Origin: Chitinophaga silvatica
Lineage (GTDB): Bacteria; Bacteroidota; Bacteroidia; Chitinophagales; Chitinophagaceae
Direction of reading: 5' to 3'
NCBI RefSeq assembly: GCF_003419895.1
Contig: NZ_QPMM01000006.1
Coordinates: 186,001 to 250,000 of the forward strand
DNA length: 64,000 nt
The first letter of the stretch is position 1. Every line of letters starts with the position of its first letter. A model generated the notes under the pieces. That model searched no databases. It worked only from the letters and a program-made list of their open reading frames with translations, and was not told where the DNA came from. Positions 45,268 through 53,000 of the stretch are shown here, piece after piece. Made by a program: the position numbers and the translations under genes.

Positions 45268-48200
45268 ATGAAAAATCCAGGCAATCCTTTGAGTGGGCTC
45301 AATTTTACCCGCCATTTTACTAAAGAAGGTCAGAGTCCTTACGATCAGTTTACGTACGAATTACGCTCGTCTGTGATCCGCAATCCGGGTGGTGACGTAG
45401 TTTTCGAGATGAATAATGTGGAAGTACCATCGGGGTGGTCGCAAATTGCTACTGATATACTTGCACAGAAATATTTCCGGAAAGCAGGAGTACCGCAACC
45501 AGATGGGTCTACAGGCCGGGAAACTTCCATCAAACAAGTAGTGCATCGCATGGTTGATTGCTGGAAAAGCTGGGGCGAGAAATATGGATATTTTGCAAGT
45601 AAGGAGGATGCAGATATTTTTTATGATGAACTGACATTTTCCATGCTAAACCAATCTTGTGTGCCAAATTCGCCACAATGGTTCAATACCGGGTTATATT
45701 CATCATATGGAATTAAAGGGTCGCCACAGGGCCATTATTATGTAGAACAGCAAACCGGGAAGCTGGAAAAATCGACTTCCGCATACGAACGTCCTCAGCC
45801 CCATGCATGCTTTATTTTAAGCGTAAAGGACGATCTGGTAAATAAAGGTGGAATAATGGACCTCTGGTTGCGGGAAGCCAGAATCTTTAAATATGGGTCT
45901 GGAGTGGGCACCAACTACTCCTCTATTCGCGGAGATGGCGAAAAATTGAGCGGTGGAGGAACCTCCAGCGGCTTAATGAGTTTCCTGAAAATTGGTGACA
46001 GAGCTGCCGGTGCAATAAAATCCGGTGGTACCACCCGCCGGGCAGCCAAAATGGTATGCCTGGATCTCGATCACCCCGAAATAATGGAATTTGTAAACTG
46101 GAAAGTGGAAGAAGAAAAGAAAGTAGCTGCGCTGATAGCTGCCGGATATTCATCAGATTACGAAGGGGAGGCTTATAAAACAGTATCCGGACAGAATTCC
46201 AATAATTCTGTTCGTGTACCAAATAGTTTCTTCAAAGCATTGAAAGCAGATGCAGAATGGCCGTTAATTGCCCGAACCACCGGTAAAACTATAAAAACTG
46301 TCAGAGCTACCGAATTATGGGATCAGATTAATTATGCTGCCTGGAGATGTGCCGATCCGGGTACCCAATACGATACTACCATCAATGAATGGCATACCTG
46401 CCCCAAAGGAGGTCGTATTAATGCCTCCAATCCTTGTTCTGAATATATGTTCCTGGACGATACCGCCTGTAACCTGGCTTCTGTAAATCTTCGACGTTTC
46501 TTCGATGAAAAGACGCGTTTGTTTGATGTGCCTGGTTTTGAATACACTGTAAGACTATGGACGGTGGTTCTTGAACTATCGGTACTAATGGCACAGTTTC
46601 CGTCTGAGGAGGTAGCACAATTGAGTTATGATTACAGAACGCTGGGGCTGGGATATGCCAATCTGGGTTCTATGCTGATGGTAGATGGAATTGCTTACGA
46701 CAGCGAAGAAGCCCGCGGAATTGCCGGGGCAGTATCAGCAATTATGACAGGGGTTGCCTATAAAACATCGGCAGAGCTGGCCTCAATTTTAGGTCCGTTC
46801 CCTAAATATAAAGAAAACAGCGCCGACATGCTGAGAGTAATGCGCAATCACCGTGCGGCGGCTTATGATGCCGCAGAAGCCTACGATGGATTGGAAATTA
46901 AGCCTCAGGGAATTAATGCCCGTTATTGCGAGGATTATTTGCTTAAAGCGGCTACCAAAGCCTGGGACGAAGCCGTAAAAATGGGTGAGCAATATGGTTA
47001 CAGAAATGCACAAACCACTGTTATTGCCCCAACAGGAACAATAGGATTAGTCATGGATTGTGATACAACCGGCGTAGAACCTGATTTTGCACTGGTGAAA
47101 TTTAAAAAGCTCTCAGGAGGTGGATATTTTAAGATCATTAATCAATCTATTCCTTCTGCTTTAAAAAATCTGGGATATAATGAACATGAAATAAAAGCAA
47201 TAGTAGATTATGCAAAAGGTGCCGGAAGTTTTTCCGGCTCTCCGTATATCAATCACCAAACCCTTAGTGAGAAAGGGTTTATCGGAGAAGAACTTAAAAG
47301 ATTAGATACAGCAGTTGCTTCCTCTTTCGATATTTCCTTTGTATTTAATGTGTATACGTTGGGCGAAGAATGTTTGCAAAGACTTGGATTTAAAGCAGAA
47401 GAATACTTTAACCTTGAATTCAGTTTATTGCATGCACTTGGATTTACAGATGAACAGATAGAGGCGGCAAATGACTATATATGTGGTACTATGACCGTAG
47501 AAGGTGCTCCCTATCTCAAAACAGAGCATTTGCCGGTTTTTGATACAGCCAATAAATGTGGAAAACATGGAGAGCGATATATTCATCCGCATGGTCATAT
47601 AAGGATGATGGCAGCTGTACAGCCATTTATTTCCGGTGCGATTTCCAAGACGATTAACTTACCACATGAAGCTACAGTGGCCGAAATAGCTGACTCCTAT
47701 ATGATGAGTTGGGAATTGGGATTAAAAGCATGTGCATTATATAGAGATGGTAGCAAATTGAGCCAGCCACTTAGTAATAAAACAGAAAAGAAGAAGAAAG
47801 CAGAACAGGCAAATGTTCAGGGTGGTGACCTGAAACAGCTCCCCACAGAGGCTTTACTGGAAGAAGTAAATCAGCGTATGTTGGCGAGTCGGGATACCAA
47901 ATTGAAGAGGCAGTTATCAAGAATCGTAGAACGGCAGGCCTTGCCGAGTAAAAGAGGGGGATTTACGCAGAAGGCGAATGTAGGTGGACAAGTAATTTTT
48001 CTGAGAACCGGAGAGTATAATGATGGAACATTAGGAGAGATCTTTATTGATCTGGCTAAGGAGGGTTCTACCCTTCGTAGTTTGATGAATTGTTTTGCGA
48101 TAGCGGTGTCGGTAGGTTTGCAATACGGAGTTCCGTTGGAGGAATTTGTGGATAAGTTCATATTTACCAGGTTTGAGCCGGCGGGGCGGGTAGATCATCC

Positions 48201-48516
48201 AAATATTAAGTCGGCGACCTCATTGGTGGATTATATTTTCAGGGTATTGGGGTATGAATATTTGCAGCGGAGTGATTTAGTGCATGTACCTGATGAGGAA
48301 GATACAGAGGTAAATGAAGCAGAAGCGCCTTCGGCGTCAACAGTTCATGTAAAACCCGCGCCGGTGAAGGTGGCAGCGGGTCAGCAGCAGGAACAGGAGT
48401 ATTTAAAACAGATGCAAAGCGATGCACCAGCATGTACGACATGCGGGCATATTACGGTCCGGTCCGGAACTTGTTATAAGTGTCTGAACTGCGGTACCAG
48501 TATGGGTTGTAGCTGA
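45268..48516 (+). CDS. nrdJ: Vitamin B12-dependent (class II) ribonucleotide reductase
   Basis: Reduces ribonucleotides to deoxyribonucleotides by adenosylcobalamin radical chemistry, without need of oxygen. 1,082 residues from ATG 45268 (a TTG two codons earlier is possible). Visible: MLNQSCVPNSPQWFNTG, the substrate-radical triad NPCSE at 388-392 (Asn388, Cys390, Glu392), the PTGTIG loop, and a C-terminal TSCPD-like domain ending in a cysteine-rich zinc-ribbon-like tail (CTTCGH, CYKCLNCG). Single enzyme without NrdB. Terminator downstream. Confidence 0.96.
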   Translation: MKNPGNPLSGLNFTRHFTKEGQSPYDQFTYELRSSVIRNPGGDVVFEMNNVEVPSGWSQIATDILAQKYFRKAGVPQPDGSTGRETSIKQVVHRMVDCWKSWGEKYGYFASKEDADIFYDELTFSMLNQSCVPNSPQWFNTGLYSSYGIKGSPQGHYYVEQQTGKLEKSTSAYERPQPHACFILSVKDDLVNKGGIMDLWLREARIFKYGSGVGTNYSSIRGDGEKLSGGGTSSGLMSFLKIGDRAAGAIKSGGTTRRAAKMVCLDLDHPEIMEFVNWKVEEEKKVAALIAAGYSSDYEGEAYKTVSGQNSNNSVRVPNSFFKALKADAEWPLIARTTGKTIKTVRATELWDQINYAAWRCADPGTQYDTTINEWHTCPKGGRINASNPCSEYMFLDDTACNLASVNLRRFFDEKTRLFDVPGFEYTVRLWTVVLELSVLMAQFPSEEVAQLSYDYRTLGLGYANLGSMLMVDGIAYDSEEARGIAGAVSAIMTGVAYKTSAELASILGPFPKYKENSADMLRVMRNHRAAAYDAAEAYDGLEIKPQGINARYCEDYLLKAATKAWDEAVKMGEQYGYRNAQTTVIAPTGTIGLVMDCDTTGVEPDFALVKFKKLSGGGYFKIINQSIPSALKNLGYNEHEIKAIVDYAKGAGSFSGSPYINHQTLSEKGFIGEELKRLDTAVASSFDISFVFNVYTLGEECLQRLGFKAEEYFNLEFSLLHALGFTDEQIEAANDYICGTMTVEGAPYLKTEHLPVFDTANKCGKHGERYIHPHGHIRMMAAVQPFISGAISKTINLPHEATVAEIADSYMMSWELGLKACALYRDGSKLSQPLSNKTEKKKKAEQANVQGGDLKQLPTEALLEEVNQRMLASRDTKLKRQLSRIVERQALPSKRGGFTQKANVGGQVIFLRTGEYNDGTLGEIFIDLAKEGSTLRSLMNCFAIAVSVGLQYGVPLEEFVDKFIFTRFEPAGRVDHPNIKSATSLVDYIFRVLGYEYLQRSDLVHVPDEEDTEVNEAEAPSASTVHVKPAPVKVAAGQQQEQEYLKQMQSDAPACTTCGHITVRSGTCYKCLNCGTSMGCS

Positions 48517-48563
48517 TTGATGTTGCAACTTCTTGTTAATGATATGTTATTGTGCCTTTAAAA

Positions 48564-48595
48564 TTTCAAAGAAAAATAACATGCCCTTACCTTTG
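48564..48595 (+). promoter_or_regulatory. Promoter-like pair after nrdJ
   Basis: TTTC (48564-48567) and TACCTTTG (48588-48595), 20-bp spacer, placed immediately before the terminator at 48633. Confidence 0.4.
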
Positions 48596-48632
48596 TATTC
48601 AAATAGGGTTTTCATAGGATAGTAACAAATTG

Positions 48633-48665
48633 AGGGCGCTTTTCTAGGCGCCCTTACTTTTTAAG
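48633..48665 (+). terminator. Terminator of nrdJ
   Basis: AGGGCGC and GCGCCCT around an 8-nt loop, then TACTTTTT. Confidence 0.8.
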
Positions 48666-48812
48666 AAAACTCCTCCTTCTAAGTATAGCGATCGACGGCT
48701 CTGTCGATTGTGGTTTCCTTTTTTGTATTTGAAAATTTTCTAAAAAAATCGATTTTGTTGAAGCATTTAAAATTATGGCTTCAAATATTTGATTTTTTCT
48801 AATATTTAATCT

Positions 48813-48847
48813 TTTGCCCAACTCACGATATAATTTTATTATATTTG
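48813..48847 (+). promoter_or_regulatory. Intergenic promoter
   Basis: TTTG (48813-48816) and an exact TATATTTG (48840-48847); the spacer of 23 bp is longer than usual. It points at a short unit ending in a terminator. Confidence 0.45.
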
Positions 48848-48853
48848 TTATTG

Positions 48854-48972
48854 TATTAATTTTTATTATGGTTACTGTCCTATGAAAAACCAAATATTCC
48901 TACACCGCGTGAATCATCATGCACTGTAAATGACTCTCGAAAGCAATGGTTCGTCCATTGCTTTTGTTTTTT
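48854..48972 (+). ncRNA. Candidate short RNA or leader with 15-codon ORF
   Basis: About 119 nt between the promoter at 48813-48847 and the terminator at 48940-48972. It contains a mini reading frame 48882-48929 (MKNQIFLHRVNHHAL, three His), so it might be a small RNA or a leader-peptide attenuator. The gene downstream (49057) is not biosynthetic, which argues against classical amino-acid attenuation. The 540-bp gap 48517-49056 holds no other gene. Confidence 0.35.
48940..48972 (+). terminator. Intrinsic terminator upstream of 49057 gene
   Basis: AAAGCAATGG and CCATTGCTTT around a TTCGT loop, followed by a run rich in T. Confidence 0.85.
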
Positions 48973-49056
48973 TAGAAGATTTCCACGATTTTTTTGAGCC
49001 TGTTATAAATCTTCAAAAGATAATTGTATTTTTAGGATCGAAAATTTTGATACCTT

Positions 49057-49563
49057 ATGAAGAAGCTGTTGTTCTTACTGTTGGTAGTTTTGACCGCAGT
49101 CGCTTCAGCAAATGCCAGCACTGGTTTCAAAAATGGGGATAATAACGGGGATAAAAACGGTGATAACAATGACAACCGTAATACCTCCTCCAAGAACACA
49201 AATGCCGCTGCCAAGCCTGTTAGGGTTGAAGAGTTTGTGTTAATGTTTCCACGATTAGAGCCAACTGAAAAAGTTGACGAAGCAGAGTTGGAGAAAGCTA
49301 TAGTAGATTTGTACAAGTGGTATTTACAAAACGAAAACAAGATAAATACAGACGACTTCCTTAAAGGAGGTGGTAAGGAGATGGCTTTCCCTTTTAAAGT
49401 GGATCCTAAGACCTTGCAACAATATTTCCTTTTCATCAAGAAAAACTTTCCGGGCTTCGGAGAGGATGACCTATCCAACATAAAACGCACCAGGAAGAAA
49501 GAAGCTCCTGTTACTGTGCGGGATGAAATGGATAACCCTATGTCTATTTCCGTTAACAGATAA
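49057..49563 (+). CDS. Hypothetical secreted protein with Asn/Asp/Gly-rich repeat
   Basis: 168 residues. Signal peptide MKKLLFLLLVVLTAVASANA, then a low-complexity tract with NGD triplets (FKNGDNNGDKNGDNNDN), then a mixed helical domain (LEKAIVDLYKWYLQNE, LQQYFLFIKKNFPGF). The NGD pattern is reminiscent of calcium-binding loops, but no complete EF-hand or dockerin motif is visible. No family recognised. It precedes the YcxB-like gene by 24 bp, likely one transcript. Confidence 0.7.
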   Translation: MKKLLFLLLVVLTAVASANASTGFKNGDNNGDKNGDNNDNRNTSSKNTNAAAKPVRVEEFVLMFPRLEPTEKVDEAELEKAIVDLYKWYLQNENKINTDDFLKGGGKEMAFPFKVDPKTLQQYFLFIKKNFPGFGEDDLSNIKRTRKKEAPVTVRDEMDNPMSISVNR

Positions 49564-49587
49564 AATTCGTTTTGGAGTTCGAATTGC

Positions 49588-50079
49588 ATGCAGAGTTTAG
49601 AGTTTAGTTACGACAAGAGTGAGGTGTTACATGCATTGCGCTACCATTTTATGCAACGTGGAGAGATCAAGGTCTTTCGCAATACCCTCATTATTCTGTT
49701 TTTAGCCACCCTTACGGGTTATTTTTATCGGGTAGTTACACCTGCCACCTTTACCGGTATTGTTATCATGATCCTGGTAATAGGATGGGTATTCTGGTAC
49801 CTTTTACCGATTTCCATCTATAATAAAGCAGCTACATTCAAGGATAATATTCGTCTGAATTACTCGGATGACGGACTCCTGATTTCAACAAGATCCAGCG
49901 ATCACCAACGTGCTATCGGCTGGAACAACTTCTCTCAGGTAGTGGAAACAAAAAAATTCTTCTTCCTGTACAGAGATAAAAAAACATTCTTCCTCATCCC
50001 TATCTCCGCATTCCAAACCCAGGAAGCCTATTCTCAGTTCGCTGAAATGTTAAAGGAGAAGTTTTCAAATTATAAATGA
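49588..50079 (+). CDS. YcxB-like family membrane protein
   Basis: 163 residues with an N-terminal strand segment (LEFSYDKSEVLHALRYH), two adjacent membrane helices (about 32-76), and a C-terminal soluble domain of the YcxB-like type (IRLNYSDDGLLISTRSSD, then FFFLYRDKKTFFLIPISAF). Function unknown across the family. Probably in an operon with the secreted protein upstream. Followed by a long palindromic non-coding region. Confidence 0.8.
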   Translation: MQSLEFSYDKSEVLHALRYHFMQRGEIKVFRNTLIILFLATLTGYFYRVVTPATFTGIVIMILVIGWVFWYLLPISIYNKAATFKDNIRLNYSDDGLLISTRSSDHQRAIGWNNFSQVVETKKFFFLYRDKKTFFLIPISAFQTQEAYSQFAEMLKEKFSNYK

Positions 50080-50156
50080 TAATACAATGTTTTGCCAGCA
50101 AGAATACAGGCTGGGTAGTATTGGTTGTATAGTATTGTTGGCTTGCAAAAGCTGGG

Positions 50157-50377
50157 TAGATCGACTTTAATTTGATGAGCTTTTTGGTTAACTATATTGT
50201 AGACTAGCGAGATCAATGCTTTTAAGTTAAGAGGACGGATGTTGAGCAAATTGAATTCAATTTAAAGGATTGGCTTCTTTTACCGTCGGTTGGGCGGGGG
50301 CAAGCCCCGCCCCTACAGGGTTTCAGCGAAACTATATTTTCATCTGGTAGTAATATTTCATGTTAAAAGTCGATCTA
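50157..50377. repeat. Inverted-repeat pair interleaved with the large palindrome
   Basis: TAGATCGACTTTAA (50157-50170) reappears inverted as TTAAAAGTCGATCTA (50363-50377). A further perfect 12-bp inverted pair is CTATATTGTAGA (50192-50203) with 50405-50416. These cross the main palindrome rather than nesting in it, so alternative folds compete. Confidence 0.6.
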
Positions 50378-50544
50378 CTAATTTCAATTCTGTAAAGGAA
50401 CAATTCTACAATATAGAAACTGCAATTCGCTGAAACCCTGTAGGGGCAATACATTTACCCCTGCCCAACTACGGTAAAGGAAATTTATCAATCATTTAAA
50501 GACAATAAAATCGAAGCCCATTCCTCTTAACTTAATAGCGTTGG
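50214..50544. repeat. 331-bp imperfect palindrome with GGGGCGGG-type core (MITE/REP-like, copy 3 type)
   Basis: Outer arms: 50214-50235 and 50522-50544 (AAGTTAAGAGGA core). Inner arms: 50281-50330 and 50426-50476 share GCCCCTACAGGGTTTCAGCG in inverted order and TACCGT-GTTGGGC. The left inner arm has an extra GGGCGGGG hairpin. No reading frame. It fills most of the 600-bp gap 50080-50679, where I see no gene. Its sequence differs from the GCAAAG-type elements at 30.6 and 34.6 kb. Confidence 0.85.
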
Positions 50545-50679
50545 GCTTTTCCTCACCCTACTAACAGTCAAAGAAACTTACCAATCACATCCATATAAAT
50601 AAAATCAGATATCGATCAAATAAAATTTGAAATCAATATAAAACTAAACCCACCTCTACGATTAAAAAATCAATTATTG

Positions 50680-51384
50680 CTACAGATTGATGGTTTGGAA
50701 TACACTAAAATGCAAAATATGATTCATTGTCTTGGCTCCTGAATTCACCTGAATAAATTGGTTCATATAACCGATATCAGCCTTTAGTTTAGCATTGAAT
50801 TGATACCCAAAAGCTGCCAGGAAACGGTTCTGATCAAATAACAGGTTGCTGATATCATTACCCCATAAATTCAGGAATATTTCATCCTGTAATGCTACAT
50901 AGAATGGAGTTGGCTTAATTGCCAGTTGGGTTCGGTTGAAATAACGGGCCCGATTGCCGTATTTCCAATCACCTATCGCATGCGGAGAACCGGGCACAGA
51001 GGGTTGAGCCACCCAACGCTGCTCCAGCCTTACCCTATGCGTCATGTCGATCTGCTTTGATTTGTGAATATACTGTTCGAAGATCCGCTGCTCCGGCAGC
51101 CAGGTTTCACTAACATTGTTATAGGTCGGAACGAAAGCATATCCCAATAACACCTGATCCTGTGATGTAAGAGAATATTGAAGTCCGGCTCTCATCAATA
51201 ACTGGCCTTTATTGCTGATACCATCGCGGATCCTGCCCTGAATATCAAAGGGGATGGCCCATTTGTTATTCATTTTTAAGGTACCAAAATAGGTATACCA
51301 ATTTTGATAAGCATGTGTTGTGGTTTGTGCATACGAAATTCGAACAATGGCGGTCATAGCCAACGCTAACAGTACTTTCTTCAT
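50680..51384 (-). CDS. DUF2490 family outer-membrane protein
   Basis: 234 residues with signal peptide MKKVLLALAMTAIVRISYAQ and a beta-strand-rich body typical of DUF2490 (QNWYTYFGTLKMNNKW, EQRIFEQYIHKSKQIDMTHR, VRLEQRWV), ending in an aromatic strand (HFSVFQTINL). Predicted outer-membrane barrel; role unknown. It follows SusD on the same strand but beyond SusD's terminator, so it is probably separately transcribed. Confidence 0.85.
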   Translation of the reverse strand: MKKVLLALAMTAIVRISYAQTTTHAYQNWYTYFGTLKMNNKWAIPFDIQGRIRDGISNKGQLLMRAGLQYSLTSQDQVLLGYAFVPTYNNVSETWLPEQRIFEQYIHKSKQIDMTHRVRLEQRWVAQPSVPGSPHAIGDWKYGNRARYFNRTQLAIKPTPFYVALQDEIFLNLWGNDISNLLFDQNRFLAAFGYQFNAKLKADIGYMNQFIQVNSGAKTMNHILHFSVFQTINL

Positions 51385-51433
51385 AAAATTTGAAAATATA
51401 GGTAGCGTTAAAGATAGGTAAAAACAGGTGGAA

Positions 51434-51463
51434 AAAAGAAAAGCGCCCGCAGAAGCAGGCGCC
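51434..51463 (-). terminator. Terminator of SusCD operon
   Basis: On the minus strand GCGCCTGC and GCGGGCGC pair (one G-U) across TTCT, followed by TTTTCTTTTTTCC. Confidence 0.85.
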
Positions 51464-51498
51464 GGCAGATTGTTGTTTAGCTATAGTTGATTGTTGTA

Positions 51499-52989
51499 TC
51501 AAAATTTATTGTACCACAGGGCGTTTCCTTTGGTATCCTGACCAATTGCTTTTGCAGCTGCTTCATAGCTGGCTTTGTTCTGCGTTTGCTCAGAAATCAA
51601 ATAGGTAAGCCTGAGCGGTACCATCTTTACACTTGGGTCCAGTGACCCTGAAACCGGTGCAATGAACAATGATTTTCCTCCTGGTTTGTTGAAATGCAGT
51701 CTGGTTCTTTCAAACCATGCCTGGAAACCTTGTGGATAAAGGGAAAGCCACTTCTGTGAACCTATCACATTTCTCCAGTCGGCAGCTACAAAAGGCACCC
51801 CTTTTATATAAGCTGCAATGCTAACATCGTTGATATTATCACTTTGAGTTAATCCCTTCCAGAAAAGCATAGAAGCCCTTATACCATTTTCATAATAACT
51901 GGCTGCACTTTCTCCTACATTCATTCCCCTTGCTGAGGCTTCAGCAAGAATAAATGCTACTTCCGAATAACTCATTAGGATTCCTGGCATTGTTGCACTA
52001 TAAACCTGTTTACCTGGCATTGAGTAATAGTCGAGCGCCAATCTTAATGTATCGGAGGCTGCCCAGCCATATGGCATACCTTTAATAGTATCAGTATTTT
52101 TTGCAGGGCGTGCATAAATGGTCAGTCTGGGATCATTTACCTGCTTCAAATAATCGACCAATGTTTCACTAACGGAGAAATCAATGATCGGACGTTCTGA
52201 TTCGTTAAAAGGAAATTTATTTGGAGCGGCATCGAGGTATTTAAACAGAGCATCGTCGGCATTGCTGCTGAAGGCTTGTGAATAGTGTGCTTCAATGGCC
52301 TGGCGTGCAATATCTGGTTTTGCATCGGCCATTCTGATTGCTAATCTGAGAATCAGGGAATGAGCCAGCTTTTTCCATTTCTTTACATCTCCGTTATAAA
52401 TAACATCTCCTGCATCGAAGCTGATCTGGCCTTCATCCATTATTGTTATCTGATGCTCCAATGTATCTATCAGAGATTGATATACAGTAGCTGCATCATC
52501 ATATCTGGGAGTAATATTGGTAGTACTTTCAAATGTTTGAGAATATGGAATATTACCATAAGCATCTGCCAGAATCTGATAAATCCAGGCACTTGTAATA
52601 CGTGCAATAGCATTTTGATTAACGATGCCCGGTTCGCTTAGCTTGCTGTTATTTTGTTTGATCAGATCATCGAGATTATGTAATGAGATCCTATAAAGGT
52701 TATTCCATAAAGCTGCATTATTTCCTTCATCGAGGGTATACTGACTGTCGTTGGTTCTTGAATTTCCTGTCCAGTACTGTGCATAGTTCATTGCAATGAA
52801 GCCATTCTGTAAACCGCTATACAGCATATCCATTGCGGTTTTTTGAGCACCTGTCAATAAATACTTAGGTTCGGCAGTAGTTGGCTTCGTTGGGTCATGT
52901 GCCATATCATCCAGCTTTTTACAGCCGGTGATCAGAAAAACCAATACTAGTATGGCGCTGCTATATTTGAGTAATTGCTTTTTAGTCAT
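51499..52989 (-). CDS. SusD/RagB-like outer-membrane lipoprotein
   Basis: 496-residue surface lipoprotein that caps a SusC transporter and captures substrate. The start is ATG 52989 (a GTG two codons earlier is possible). Lipoprotein signal SSAILVLVFLITGC. The body fits the SusD-like group (tetratricopeptide-like helices; WTGNSRTNDSQYTLDEGNN, LIDTLEHQITIMDEGQISFD), with the C-terminal WRNVIGSQKWLSLYPQGFQAWFERTRL. Encoded 11 bp after SusC, as usual. No glycosidase, sulfatase or regulator lies beside the pair, so the ligand is unknown. Confidence 0.9.
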   Translation of the reverse strand: MTKKQLLKYSSAILVLVFLITGCKKLDDMAHDPTKPTTAEPKYLLTGAQKTAMDMLYSGLQNGFIAMNYAQYWTGNSRTNDSQYTLDEGNNAALWNNLYRISLHNLDDLIKQNNSKLSEPGIVNQNAIARITSAWIYQILADAYGNIPYSQTFESTTNITPRYDDAATVYQSLIDTLEHQITIMDEGQISFDAGDVIYNGDVKKWKKLAHSLILRLAIRMADAKPDIARQAIEAHYSQAFSSNADDALFKYLDAAPNKFPFNESERPIIDFSVSETLVDYLKQVNDPRLTIYARPAKNTDTIKGMPYGWAASDTLRLALDYYSMPGKQVYSATMPGILMSYSEVAFILAEASARGMNVGESAASYYENGIRASMLFWKGLTQSDNINDVSIAAYIKGVPFVAADWRNVIGSQKWLSLYPQGFQAWFERTRLHFNKPGGKSLFIAPVSGSLDPSVKMVPLRLTYLISEQTQNKASYEAAAKAIGQDTKGNALWYNKF

Positions 52990-53000
52990 CGTCACAAAAT

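Noticed and set aside
48930..49142. 70-codon plus-strand frame across the terminator and into the secreted-protein gene
   Set aside because: Begins at the terminator hairpin and overlaps the signal peptide of the clear gene at 49057 in another frame.
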